Part shown: piece by piece, positions 1 to 12,099 of the stretch
How the letters are laid out: each line of letters begins with the position of its first letter
How positions within the stretch are numbered: position 1 is the stretch's first letter
Source: Mesostigma viride
Lineage: Eukaryota > Streptophyta > Mesostigmatophyceae > Mesostigmatales > Mesostigmataceae
Assembly (NCBI GenBank): GCA_009746045.1
Contig: RPFO01000452.1
Coordinates: 1 to 64,000 of the forward strand
Reading direction: 5' to 3'
Length of the DNA: 64,000 nt
Program-made: the position numbers and the translations under genes
The notes under the pieces: model-generated
What the model was told of the DNA's origin: nothing
Seen by the model: the letters and a program-made list of their open reading frames with translations, nothing else
Database searches by the model: none

Positions 1-191
1 TAGTGTAGTTAGGATTTTCTAGATAGCTTAGAGTTGGGATAGTTCGATTACGCGGCTTCCTCCACCCCATCCATCATGGAATATGTGCTACATGACCTCC
101 CCACGGAGGCATGTTATAATTTAATAATTTAATGCGCGTGGGCCACATGCTAGGCTAAGCCTGACTAATCTACACTACTGGTATGGATTCC

Positions 192-1551
192 CTAGTCTGA
201 GGTGGCAGGAGGTGCCTGCCAGGGCTTGTGGTCAACGTGGATGACCGCCCCCTCCAGTATACCGGCTTCCCCCTGCGCTCTGCCGGAGCTGAAGAAGGTA
301 GGTCGGCCATAGCTTGCGTCGCCGCTGTTGCTGGCCAGGGTCAAGTCGTCGATCGTCCGCTGAGCGTGAAGCGAGTCCTCGAGAGCTTCTTGCGGCATTT
401 AACCCTAGGGTTAAGGAACGACAGCTTGTCCGCCATGTACTTAAAGGTGAGGAGCACGGGTGCCGGGCCAGCCTTCCCCCGCGCGCGGGGGATGCGGACA
501 GCCGACATGTCCAGCTCACCAGTGAGTAGCATGGGGGCAAAAATGTCGCGCTTAAATGCCTCAAGAAGGCTCGTGGAGGTCTCACCTGCCGGCTGGTCGA
601 AGTGCTTGACGATGACATTGTGGCTGCGCCGGGCGATGTCGGCTTCCTCGCGAAGGTCGAGGGCTTGTTGCTTGAGTTGTGCCAAGATGGTGGAGGCGGT
701 GGAGGTGGTGTGCTCAAGTCCGCCCAGGTGGAGGGAGCATCGCCGGCCGGGCCAGCAGGCGCCGGCTGGGCGGGATGTCCTTCACCGCCTGGGCGGTGAG
801 GCCGGCGGTGTCATGCAAGCTCTCAAGGGCGGTGGCGGTGGCTTGAAGGCGTTGGTCGAGGTCGAGGAGCTGGGCTTTGATGTCGGCAGTGGAGGCGGAA
901 ATGGCAGTGGAGGTGGCGGTGAGGTGAGGAAGTTCAGCATGCAGCCAGCGGGCCACCCATTACTGCGACGTCAGCAGCAAGGGGGGTCACGTGCTGCTGA
1001 AAGGCTTCCATGAGGATGGAACGGAGGGTGGGGGCGGAGATGGATGGAGCCCAGATCGATCTCGCCGTCAGAGCGCTGGAAGATCGAAGGGAGTTGAGGA
1101 TGGCGTGTTGGAGCTGGGGGCGGGGGCAGCCAAACAGCATGCCGTGGGCGGTCCAGCGGCTGCCGTTGCTGCCGAGGAGGCGATTTTGGTCGTAGAGATG
1201 GAGGCACAGGTCGTAAAGCGAGGCGTAGTCCCCGTAGAAGATGCAGTTCATAGCATCGGACGGAGACATGTTGGTCCAGTCGTGATCATCGACCTGGAAA
1301 GGTTGGGGCCGAAAGCGCGGTTCAGAGGGGCGGGACCCTCCTGTATTGTCGGCTGAGCGGGTGCGTTTCGGGTCAGGCGATGCCGATGGTGAGGCATTAA
1401 GCCCGGGAGGTTGCTGGGCGACCACCAGTGCACGACTAGGGTCACCGCTGCCTGCCGGACCTGAGAGCGAAGCTGCAGCCTGAGCGGCAGAATTTTCATG
1501 GCCGAGCGCATCCGCCAAACTGCGTTGCGTCAAAGGACGTTTGCTTGTCAT
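192..1551 (-). pseudogene. LINE ORF1-like (gag-like) protein, frame-broken
   Basis: On the minus strand a coherent protein can be followed from the ATG at 1551 to a stop at 192, but only by moving between frames (about 1551-940, 956-714, 685-341 and 398-192). The N-terminal part is Ser/Pro/Ala-rich. The middle has coiled-coil-like runs around ALESLHDTAGLTAQAVKDI. The C-terminal third contains a PGETSTSL motif, which recurs in the insert at 35558-36483, and its end recurs at 3329-3620. That recurrence marks it as retrotransposon ORF1 and not a host gene. No nucleic-acid-binding zinc knuckle is visible. The frame changes indicate decay, although consensus indels cannot be excluded. Confidence 0.6.
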
Positions 1552-1714
1552 ATATTGCGTTTTAGAATCGGAAAATTATATCAGCATGTGCGTCTTAGAA
1601 AGACGAAGCGATAGTGATATTCACGGCTAAATTCGGTGGTCAAACGTGAAAGTTATGAGCTCCGCTGTCAGCCATGGCTACCTCGTGGCTCGTGGCTCAT
1701 GCATGTTGGACGAT

Positions 1715-2821
<1,107 letters not shown>

Positions 2822-3328
2822 CGGCATCGACGGTCACCTGCTCCCCAGCACGTACGTGTGGGGATTGAATTGGATTGAATTGAATTGTAACATAACTCCG
2901 TTGGGAGTATATGTAGCACATAGCCCTTGAGAGGGGGCATATGGCCTATCATACATCCTAAGCTACTTCCTGCAAGGGTGGGGATGTAAAGGACCCCTGC
3001 TCTAGGTGCACCACTGAGGGCACCTGCACCCTCATGGTCTATCACGCTATGCCCGGGTAAGGGGGCCGGGAGCATGCCTGTGAGGGGGAAGATCATCAAG
3101 GCTATACAAAACTACAGCGTGGCATCTCAGCAGAGAGCAACTCTCTGCATGGGCACAGCATAACTAAATAAAGCTAGGCATCATCTGGAGTGTGGCTCAT
3201 CATTATTAGGCACACATGTACATGATTAAGTAAAGCGCGTGGCTTAGCTGGGATAGTGCCTCTAGGAGGCGTACATGTACATGGCCACGGTCTATCTATT
3301 CGATCTACACTACTACTGCTGTATTCCC

Positions 3329-3620
3329 CTAAGCTGGGGCGTCTGGAGTCGCTGGGGTCGCGGGGGTCGCCTGCCAGGGCTTGTGGCCGACGTAGATGGC
3401 CGCCCCCTTCCAGTACACCGGCTGGCCCGCCTTCGTGTGGGGATCCGCCGGGGCAACTTCAGCTCAGGTATGGCTGCCAGGCTTGGCCGTCCCCCTAATA
3501 AATTCGTTCGCTTTGCACCTGAGCGGGAGACCGCGCTGCGAACCCTTCTCTCCTATCAGTGACGACGCTCGCGGCCGGCCCCGCGGCTCCGCGGCTCTAG
3601 CAGTGGGATCTGCCTAACTC
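3329..3620 (-). pseudogene. LINE ORF1 C-terminal fragment
   Basis: Minus-strand reading gives a fragment with YWKGAAIYVGHKPWQATP before a stop at 3329-3331. The same C-terminus is seen in the broken ORF1 at 192-398 (AVIHVDHKPWQAP) and, more distantly, in the nested insert near 36000 (VYWRGGDLMINHKMW). Only the terminal part is present, and the TTAA element begins shortly after it on the plus strand. Confidence 0.5.
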
Positions 3621-3887
3621 GATCCCCTTCCCGCCCCTTTAAGGGGACTCGGCGCGGCGAATATTTTCCGCGCCAAAAAAATTCCGCGGTACCCTCCGTA
3701 CCGTGAAAAGTGGGTGCACGGTGCGCGCACCCCTTGCGAAGTGGCCATGGCGACTGCTTTTAGACGAAACGTGACAAATCTGGCTCGCGGAAAGCAGAAA
3801 AAATGCTCGATTCTTGGAAAAAATTAGTTACTGATTCTAATTTATGGTGGGATAGTTGCGATCTATAATGTCGCGGGCTCTTTTTCT

Positions 3888-4358
3888 TTACCATCGGCAG
3901 GGGGGGTCCGGCCTGAATTTCTGTCGGGATGAATAAAGTATAATTGATGCCTGCAGGTGTGATTGTCGATTGTTGCCAGTTTTGATGGTCCTAATGGAAG
4001 CTAGTTTAATGATGTTTCTAAAGCCGTAAAAATTCCCGCTGCTATCTTTACCTTTCCCGTCATTTTGCGGTAAGATAACATTAGGCCTGCGCGATGCGCG
4101 CCCGACCTCTCCATGAAAGGGTGGCCTTTCTTGTGCGCCTGGGCACGAATAAATGCCCGTTATGGTACGTTCTTGTATTAAACGTCCTAAGATAGCGCTT
4201 TCCTGCTTTCTTAGCTCGTGGAGCGTAAGCTTTTTGCCTTCTTTCCGGCCAGATGCAGCCATGAAGTTGCGGGTCCTGGCGCTGCATCGCTGGATTCCTG
4301 GATGTTTTTTAGCAAGTTCGTCTGTGACGTGGCTGGCTTGCTGCAGCGCGTGGCCCAC
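3888..4358 (-). other. Conserved ORF inside the TTAA element, unknown function
   Basis: A 156-codon minus-strand frame with a basic, lysine-rich middle (GRKEGKKLTLHELRKQ) and a Gly/Asp-rich stretch (NDGKGKDSSGNFYGF). The same reading is largely preserved in the paralogue at about 58860-59360 (there GRKEGKKLTLNEVRKQ), although that copy changes frame once. A more decayed version is present in the element near 28500. Protein-level similarity between copies suggests it was once an exon of an element-encoded gene. I do not recognise a family. Confidence 0.35.
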
Positions 4359-5243
4359 AACCTGTCGGGAAGGTGTAATGCTTTTATTTCCATGCTTCTC
4401 TGAAATTTCTTTTGCTTTATAGACAGTTGTGTTCGAGGAAATTCACGCGGTCTTCCTAACCCTGCCAGCCGTTAAGAATGTACTCCAGCACAAGTACATT
4501 TTGAGTTTTTCCAAGTTTCTTGTTTTTTGCTTGTTTCAAGTTCAGTTTTGCATAAAAAGTGTCCCCATAGCCCCTGGATCTCATCTGGAGGTAGTTGAAC
4601 TAGTATATGCTACAATATACTAGGTTGTACTATTTTCTACTACATTTATACTATAATGTACTAAATTGAACTACATCTGAACTAAATGTAACTGTGATTG
4701 ATGCCCCTGTAACGTCTCCCAATGCTCAATAACAGGTCTGGCCACCATTGGTGACCTCCTAGAGCCATTCACAGCTGCATTTCGTGGATCACCGCACAAA
4801 AAAAAAATGTTTTACTTAGCCTTATCAACATGGGAATGAGGGCTTTGGTGTGCAAACATGCATGTGTGCTAAAAATTGGACATTCTGACACTGCACGAGA
4901 GTCTGGTAATACTTAAGCACTTCAGGTCATGATCGAAGTATAGAATGAACTGATGCAAGCAATCAAGCATTATGCAAGGAATGGAATGCTGCAATGAATT
5001 TTAGCAGTAATACTTGCAACTAGGGAACACACGATAAAGTCACGAATCTGACATGCATTGTGCCGTCATGGCACATGCATGAACATGTACACGAACAGAG
5101 GATCACGCGGACGCCCACGTGCACGCGCATGGCAATCCCCATGCCCCCCCCCCACACACACACACAAGCCCCAACTCCAAACATTGCACCAATGACCCAC
5201 CCACCCAAACCCAACCCCAGCCCCCCTGACCCCCCAACGCCCA

Positions 5244-6590
5244 TGCACACGCCCATGCCCCCGCCCCCGCCCCCGCCCCCGCCCCCGCCCCCGCCCCGCC
5301 CCGCCCCCGCCCCCGCCCCCCGCCCCGCCCCGCCCCCGCCCCCGCCCCCGCCCCGCCCCCGCCCCCGCCCGCCCGCCCCGCCCATGCCCATGCCCCTGCC
5401 CCCGCACCCGCCCATTCTCACCCACGCCCACGCCCACGCCCACGCCCACGCCCACGCCCATGCCCACGCCCACGCCCACGCCCACGCCCACGCCCACGCC
5501 CACGCCCACGCCCACGCCCACGCCCACGCCCACGCCCACGCCCACGCCCACGCCCACGCCCACGCCCACGCCCACGCCCACCCTAGCCTCACCCCTACTC
5601 CAAGCCACAATTATACCCAAAGCCACAGCCAGAAGTAGAGCGCAGCTGCAACAATAGCAGACGTAGCTGAGACACACACCTACCCACGCCAACGCCCACG
5701 CCCACGCTCACGCCCACGCCCACGCCCACGCCCACGCCCATGCCCACGCCCACGCCCACGCCCACGCCCACGCCCACGCCCACGCCCACGCCCACGCCCA
5801 CGCCCACGCCCACGCCCACGCCCACGCCCACGCCCACGCCCACGCCCACGCCCACGCCCACGCCCACGCCCACGCCACGCCCACGCCCACGCCCACTCCA
5901 CGCCCACTCCCACGCCCACGCCCACGCCACGCCACGCCCACGCCCACGCCCACGCCCATGCCCACGCCCGCCCACGCCCACGCCCACGCCCATGCCCACG
6001 CCCACGCCCACGCCCACGCCCACGCCCACGCCCACGCCCACGCCCACGCCCACGCCCACGCCCACGCCCACGCCCACGCCCACGCCCACGCCCACGCCCA
6101 CGCCCACGCCCACGCCCACGCCCACGCCCACGCCCACGCCCACGCCCACGCCCACGCCCACGCCCACGCCCACGCCCACGCCCACGCCCACGCCCACGCC
6201 CACGCCCACGCCCACGCCCACGCCCACGCCCACGCCCACGCCCACGCCCACGCCCACGCCCACGCCCACGCCCACGCCCACGCCCACGCCCACGCCCACG
6301 CCCACGCCCACGCCCACGCCCACGCCCACGCCCACGCCCACGCCCACGCCCACGCCCACGCCCACGCCCACGCCCACGCCCACGCCCACGCCCACGCCCA
6401 CGCCCACGCCCACGCCCACGCCCACGCCCATGCCAACGCCCACGCCCACGCCCACGCCCACGCCCACGCCCACGCCCACCCACGCCCACGCCCACGCCCA
6501 CGCCCACGCCCACGCCCACGCCCGCGCCCATGCCCACGCTCACGCCCACGCCCACGCCCACGCCCGCGCCTGCGCCCACCCTAGCCTCAC
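5244..6590 (+). repeat. Hexanucleotide minisatellites (CCCCCG)n and (CCCACG)n
   Basis: A (CCCCCG)-type tract (about 5244-5395) is followed by (CCCACG)n at about 5417-5582 and again at about 5684-6590, with scattered CCCATG, CCCGCG and CCACG variants. A non-repetitive linker of roughly 110 bp follows each (CCCACG)n block (5580-5690 and 6577-6690). The two linkers are clearly homologous, so array plus linker has been duplicated as a unit. All long open frames across it (Pro-Thr, Ala-His, Gly-Val, Arg-Gly, Ala-Trp dipeptides) are frame artefacts of the hexamer. The C-rich strand implies a G-rich minus strand with quadruplex potential. Confidence 0.97.
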
Positions 6591-6846
6591 CCCTACTCCA
6601 AGCCACAAATGCACCGTAAGCCACAGCCAGAAGTACAGCACAGCAGCGACAATTGCAGACTTAGCCCAGACACACACCTACCCACGTCAATGCCCCTGCC
6701 CAGAGACTCGCGGCCTCATCCCACCCCCTGCACGAACAGTTCCCAAACAAAAGAAAAGGCAAACAAAAGGAACAAGAGTAGCAAGCTGCATTGCGAGCAC
6801 ATATGCCAGTTCTGGTGCACATGCCAGGCCGAAAGCAACTCATGAT

Positions 6847-7006
6847 TGCCCCTGCCCCTGCCCCTGCCCCTACCCCTGCCCCTGCCCCTGCCCCTGCCCC
6901 TGCCCCTGCCCCTGCCCCTGCCCCTGCCCCTGCCCCTGCCCCTGCCCCTGCCCCTGCCCCTGCCCCTGCCCCTGCCCCTGCCCCTGCCCCTGCTCCTGCC
7001 CCTGCC
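6847..7006 (+). repeat. (CCCCTG)n minisatellite
   Basis: About 26 copies of the hexamer, almost perfect. It immediately follows the second linker of the CCCACG array and is a third hexamer variant in the same region. A short AT-rich (AAT/GAA)n stretch follows at about 7040-7105. Confidence 0.95.
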
Positions 7007-8201
7007 ATCACCATTCTAACCACCACACATTACGAAAAGCAAGAAGAAATTATAATAATAATAAGAAGAAATTATAAGAAGAAGAAATAATAATAATAAA
7101 CAAGCACAAAGTTGACTGCACATGCGACTGTACCAGTAGGCACGTAGCAAATTTTAGCTGCAGCTTCAATTTCAACTTCATTGCAATTGCAAGTGTGACT
7201 GCATGTGTAATTGCACTACCAATGCCTAATGCCCACTGCATGTGCCCAGTGCGAATGCAATTCAAAAGCAACATGCAATCGAAATTACAGCTGAAGCCGG
7301 CTATTAACAAAGATATTTAAAGCAGTTGTTAACTACAGAGACCCAATGAAAATGCAAATGCAATGAAAAAGCAACAGAAGTTGAAGCCACTGCCACTCTA
7401 CCTGCCGACAGTAACACCACCGCCAGCACCCACTCATATCCCAACGACAAGGAAATAGAATTGCCCAAAGCCAGACATACATTGGGACGCATAAGCAAAC
7501 GGCAACGCAAGCGCACATGCAAATGTATACGCAAAGGCAAAGGCAAAGGCAAACGCAAACGCAAACGCAAACGCAAGCTTGTCATGTACCTACGCTTAAC
7601 TGCAAACGCAAACTGTGCACGAAGCAAAAAGATTGGATGGCCAAGATCATGGCAAATACGAGGGCCGAAAACAATCCAACTTCATCTAAATGTCCGAAAT
7701 CCTCACGACGTTTCGATGCGCGCTTGAATGTCGAAGGCCTGCGCCGATTATCGATCATAAGTCGAATGTGTAATTGTCGGCTTATGAGAACTGCTTTGCG
7801 ACAGTATCACGTCAGGCCGTTCCTGTGCAGCCATTTTCCCTGTGCAGCGGGTGGACAACGTTCACTTTCCGCATTATTCATGGCTATCGAAGTTAATTCT
7901 TACCGACCCCGGCTGCCATGGCCACTGGCCACGCATATCAAGTTCAGGTATTCCCGACCTGTAGCGCAGCAGATTTCTGTTGGAAGGCATCCTAAGCATC
8001 GTGATAAAAGAAATCCGAACAATAGACATTCATGCTGCATCTAAGGACATTATGGCATTTGTATATACTGCAAGTACATGTATCGACATTGCCGTGATTG
8101 CTAACCCCGACTCACCATGAACAGGAACTTTCCCTCTGCCTCCATGAAATGTACTTCGTGAAATGTACTGTAATACATATGATGTACTACGATGATAATC
8201 A

Positions 8202-8816
8202 TCCCAGCAAAGCCATAGTACACCTTCCGTTTCGACCGCCATGTCGGCCACTAGTCCGGATAGCTCAATGTGCACCTGACCTTGACACTAATCGCACAAA
8301 CAGCCACAATTTTGCAAGCAAGAAGACATGGCTACCTCGGCATTTCATGAAATGTACTTCGTGAAATGCATTTCGTGAAATGTACTAAGGAACGTGATTG
8401 GCCGGCGTTCGCTCGCCAAATCTCGCAAAATGTACTAAGGCACGTGATTGGTCCCGCAAAATGTACTAAGGAACGTGATTGGCCGGCGAAGATTCTGTTT
8501 GCTGCAATTAAAATTCCCTACAGAATCTTCGCCGGCCAATCACGTTCCTTAGTACATTTTGCGGGACCAATCACGTGCCTTAGTACATTTTGCGAGATTT
8601 GGCGAGCGAACGCCGGCCAATCACGTTCCTTAGTACATTTCACGAAATGCATTTCACGAAGTACATTTCATGAAATGCCGAGGTAGCCATGTCTTCTTGC
8701 TTGCAAAATTGTGGCTGTTTGTGCGATTAGTGTCAAGGTCAGGTGCACATTGAGCTATCCGGACTAGTGGCCGACATGGCGGTCGAAACGGAAGGTGTGC
8801 TATGGCTTTGCTGGGA
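8202..8816. repeat. Long near-perfect inverted repeat (297-bp arms, 21-nt loop)
   Basis: The arms 8202-8498 and 8520-8816 are reverse complements with no indels and one difference that I found (T at 8219 against the opposite arm, near the outer end). Homology stops abruptly beyond the arms. Each arm carries three tandem-like copies of AATGTACTAAGG plus ACGTGATTGG. The motif CGCAAAATGTACT in the arms also occurs at the inner edge of the right TIR (reverse complement of about 12903-12915). The right arm includes the first 24 codons of the ORF at 8743 and the left arm carries the same codons in reverse. Transcription from either side would give an RNA hairpin of about 300 bp. Confidence 0.95.
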
Positions 8817-9249
8817 CATAATCGTGGCTATCTGCTTCCTGGCTTTCGCTATCATGGTGATGGGACACCATGGGAAGCGCAAGTTCGCAGCCATAGTGCT
8901 AAGCGGCAGCACCCATGCCGGCAGCCTAGTGACCGACGAGACGTTCGACTGTAAGTGCGGCCACGAGTGCATGAAGCCCATTAGAATATCACATCTCCAG
9001 GCATTGCGAAGCGCCTGGTTTTCGCCCGGGCGGAAGCAAGAGGACAGGAAGGCGGCGATAAAGCAGCAGCTGCACCAGGGGGGGTACGACGCCATAACCA
9101 CGATGTCGTCATCTACTCGTCACAAGTTCGTTCATGGCGCTGGTTTTCGGTTCGTTCTCGACGGGGGAGTCAAGGATATGAACATAGGGTTTGTGACCCC
9201 TTTTCACTTTCGCGTTTCACTTTCGAGGCGGCCTTCAGGCACTGCCTGA
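8743..9249 (+). CDS. Putative transposon-encoded protein, Cys/His-containing, probably one exon
   Basis: A 168-codon frame. A hydrophobic stretch (ICFLAFAIMVMG) follows the part that lies within the inverted-repeat arm. The segment VTDETFDCKCGHECMKPI is followed by a basic helix-like stretch (FSPGRKQEDRKAAIKQQL). A C-x-C-x3-C cluster followed by such a region reminds me of the N-terminal part of transposase-like proteins in other eukaryotes, but that is an impression from memory. The first 24 residues lie inside the inverted repeat, so the ATG may be an accident of the duplication and the real exon may start near the Cys cluster. No catalytic core follows in any frame. Function unknown. Confidence 0.4.
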   Translation: MHIELSGLVADMAVETEGVLWLCWDIIVAICFLAFAIMVMGHHGKRKFAAIVLSGSTHAGSLVTDETFDCKCGHECMKPIRISHLQALRSAWFSPGRKQEDRKAAIKQQLHQGGYDAITTMSSSTRHKFVHGAGFRFVLDGGVKDMNIGFVTPFHFRVSLSRRPSGTA

Positions 9250-9721
9250 AAATTAGCAACCACGTTTGGAACTCTTCGGACCACCTGTGAAACTAATCAC
9301 ATTTGATGATGTGCTGGCGGGCCTGGGCATCGCATTTGAGCATTACTTCGAGCAGGGCTCAACAAGCTCGATTCGCCAACTCAACCCGAAGAAGCCCTAA
9401 GCTGCGGTAAGACATATATTTGTGTGGATGGCTCTTGATATCATGCTGAATTTCTAGTCTTCTCTAGGTGGACAGTTCATGTGCAGCCATACAGGTCATC
9501 CATGTGTGTTTTAACCATGTTGCATGTGCCACAGATATTATGAGCAGTATTTACTAAGTGTGCTGGAGTCGTTGTTGCATGCTTGTTGTATTTCACAGTT
9601 CACGCCTGCATGAACGCATCGTTGATACTAATGATTATTCATATTGCATGACTGTTCTATTGGGGACGCCGCGCTTGATGTCACAACGTGGCCGAAAGGG
9701 TGCATCCACCGCTGACGGCCG

Positions 9722-11437
9722 GTGGGTGAAATCGATGGACGCATTTCCGAAGAAGCCAGCCGCGGGCCACACCCATGGCGCGGGCGGGGGCGCGGGCGGG
9801 GGCGGGGGCGGGGGAGAAGGCGCGGGTGCGGGCGCGGGCGCCACCCAAGACGCGGGCGCGGGCGCGGGCCCGGGCGGGGCGGGGGCGGGGGCGCAGGCGC
9901 CGGCGCGGGTGCGGGCGCGGGCGCCACCCAAGGCGCGCGCGCGGGCGCGGGCGGGGGTGGGGGCGCAGGCGCCGGCGCGGGTGCGGGCGCGGGCGCCACC
10001 GCCGACTTGGATGATGAGCCAGCAACCGAAGCCGAGAGGGAGAGGCACCGCTCTTCGAAGGTGTTCGATCTCGAAGTGTTTTGGGGCCCGGATATGACCG
10101 TGTATGTCCGCTGGCGCCTAGCCGCATCGGAGACGTTGGTAAATGCACCGGTGAACAAGTGGCAGCCCACAGGGCCTAATGGCGAGGCTTGTGACGGGGT
10201 CACGCCCATTGGGTACACCCCGCAGGGAGATCCTGTCTATGGGTGCCTCCTCATAGAGCGTGGCAAGGCCCCCAAAGGAAGTCCTGGTCTAGTGCCGCTT
10301 TTTGAATGGGACGAGGGCGGTGCCAGGAGATGTACCTGCGCTAGCCTTCACAGCCTTTTTCCTGACATCGTCGCCGCTGAGAAGCAGCAGTTGCTGGACG
10401 GATGGATTGAGCAGGTGCCAAAGTCCGTGGAGGATGTGCGTGCCAACAACGAGAATCTGTTCGACATCATGGAGCAAAAGCTCAAAGAGAAGCGTGAACT
10501 GCAAGCGAACAAGGCGGTACCCTTACCGCTGCGATCTGCAGGCGACCAGTCGGTTGCGCGGGCAACACGAGCACTGAGGCTGCCCATAAAACAAGTAATC
10601 TCACACGTCGCTTGCCCTGCCCGCGAGATTCAAGCGCAGATCAACCGCGCATGTGCGCCCGCTGCGCGAGGGAGCACATCAACGGCAACGCCCGCTTTGC
10701 GCACACTGATTTCCGGCAGGCACACCTTCAAGGTGAATGGAAGCCTCATACGACGCAGCGACCTACTCGTTGTTAAGCGGCCAGCCGTCACCTGCGGGCA
10801 GGGAATGCCGTGGGCACCACACATGCTGGTGAAGGTCCTTGATCTGGAAGGCGATCGCACGGAGCGTGACAGCATTGTCGCCTCTCCTTACTACGCACCG
10901 TCGTGGACGGGCCAGTTTTCTAGAGTGACATTAGGTGGCGGCAGCGCAGGGATGACGGTCCCCATTTCTGATGTACACCTGCAGCACTGGACAGTGGGCG
11001 GTACGGCAGAGGTGCACCAGCCTGAGCTGATCAGTACCGGCAAACTGTCAGCTGCCACGGTGGCGGCGTTGAAAGAGCACCCGCAGATTGACTTTGAGCA
11101 TTACAAGACTGCCACCGCCGCCAGGGCAGCAGCAAAGGATGACTGCAATGCCTACTTTGCCGAGCATGGAGCACGTGCGCTTATCGGGATGCGCCTGTGT
11201 GCCCTGTTTCCGGGGATAGCGAGGAAGAGGGAGCGCTTCCATGGCTGGGTCACTAAGGTTCAGGAAAGGGGAGGTCACCTGCTCATCAAGGCGATGTGGG
11301 CTGATGGGCAGTGTGAGGACTATCATGCCCTGGCGGAGGTGACGCAGTTCGTGTGCGGCTGCCCACACCCAGTCGAGGCATTTGGCCGCGCTCGCTTCTT
11401 TCCACAGGAGCTAGGCTGGCACCGTGAACGCAGGTGA
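9722..11437 (+). CDS. Hypothetical protein with C-terminal Tudor/PWWP-like segment, inside the transposon
   Basis: A 571-codon frame. Residues from about 18 to 98 are an Arg/Gly- and Gly/Ala-rich stretch from a GGCGCGGGCG repeat, so the true start may lie downstream. From about residue 100 the sequence is ordinary globular protein (VFDLEVFWGPDMTVYVRW onward). It has a charged helix near residues 240-265 (ENLFDIMEQKLKEKRELQ) and a C-terminal segment with IGMRLCALFPG, then FHGWVTKVQERGG and AMWADGQCEDYH. That order (entry into a barrel, 'F-x-G-x-V', then 'D-G-x-x-E') is the pattern of Tudor-like chromatin-reader folds. This is a pattern match and not a firm assignment. It could be a captured host gene or an element-specific protein. 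The stop is at 11435-11437. Confidence 0.5.
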   Translation: MGEIDGRISEEASRGPHPWRGRGRGRGRGRGRRRGCGRGRHPRRGRGRGPGRGGGGGAGAGAGAGAGATQGARAGAGGGGGAGAGAGAGAGATADLDDEPATEAERERHRSSKVFDLEVFWGPDMTVYVRWRLAASETLVNAPVNKWQPTGPNGEACDGVTPIGYTPQGDPVYGCLLIERGKAPKGSPGLVPLFEWDEGGARRCTCASLHSLFPDIVAAEKQQLLDGWIEQVPKSVEDVRANNENLFDIMEQKLKEKRELQANKAVPLPLRSAGDQSVARATRALRLPIKQVISHVACPAREIQAQINRACAPAARGSTSTATPALRTLISGRHTFKVNGSLIRRSDLLVVKRPAVTCGQGMPWAPHMLVKVLDLEGDRTERDSIVASPYYAPSWTGQFSRVTLGGGSAGMTVPISDVHLQHWTVGGTAEVHQPELISTGKLSAATVAALKEHPQIDFEHYKTATAARAAAKDDCNAYFAEHGARALIGMRLCALFPGIARKRERFHGWVTKVQERGGHLLIKAMWADGQCEDYHALAEVTQFVCGCPHPVEAFGRARFFPQELGWHRERR

Positions 11438-11479
11438 TGGCACCCACATAGACGATGCCGTCCCTGCTGTGCACAGTGA

Positions 11480-11650
11480 CAGTGAAGGCGGGGAGGAGGA
11501 GGAAGAGGGAGAGAAAGAGGGGGAGAAAGAGGGGGAGGAGGAGGGGAGGAGGAGGGAGAGGGGAGGGAGAGGGGAGGGAGAGGGGAGGGAGAATGGGAGG
11601 GGGAGGGGGAGGAGGAAGAGGGAGAGGGAGAGGGAGAGGAGGATGCGGAA
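11480..11650 (+). repeat. Purine-rich (GGGAGA/GGAGGA) low-complexity tract
   Basis: An irregular GA-rich tract just downstream of the 571-codon ORF. Reverse-strand frames through it are Ser/Pro/Leu-rich artefacts. Its strand asymmetry gives triplex (H-DNA) potential. Confidence 0.85.
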
Positions 11651-12099
11651 TGGGAGCCGGGGATGACTGGTAGATGAGACGGTGCCATCTACCGGCGCAT
11701 GGAATGAAGTGGTAGACAAGTTTACTCATGGTTGTCGGCAAGTAGAGCATGCACGCCTGGCCTAGCTGAATTTAAATCAATGAGTTGAGTTTGGAGAGGC
11801 TGCATTTTGCTTGGATGAAGAATGTGTTAGCATGGCCAAACTTTTATGGCTTGTAGCCAAATCCTCTTGGGGTATGTGCACAGTGTACTAGCGGTGTTGT
11901 GCAATTGCGAGGATTCCTGTCTTGTAGCGATGTGGCCTCTCACCCTGCAGCCTGGTAGATGTGTTGGCATGCAGCCACCCATCATTGGTCATCCGATCTG
12001 GTGTGATTTGCATTTGCACACCTTGTATTAAGGCCATGATATGATGATGTCTTGTTATTTTTAATGTGTATATGCGAAAAGAGGCATAATATGCTTGTA

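Noticed and set aside
398-420. Telomere-like AACCCTAGGGTTAAGG
   Set aside because: A single palindromic occurrence inside coding-like ORF1 sequence, without tandem copies.
5020-7077. Several long frames (Pro-Thr, Ala-His, Gly-Val, Arg-Gly, Ala-Trp dipeptides) on both strands
   Set aside because: All follow the hexamer period of the CCCACG array; no start context, splice site or non-repeat domain supports a protein.
9558-10218. Alternative Gly/Ala-, Pro/Ala- and Arg-rich frames around 9.7-10.2 kb
   Set aside because: Shadows of the GGCGCGGGCG tract in other frames; only the frame that continues into 10020-11437 has ordinary protein composition.
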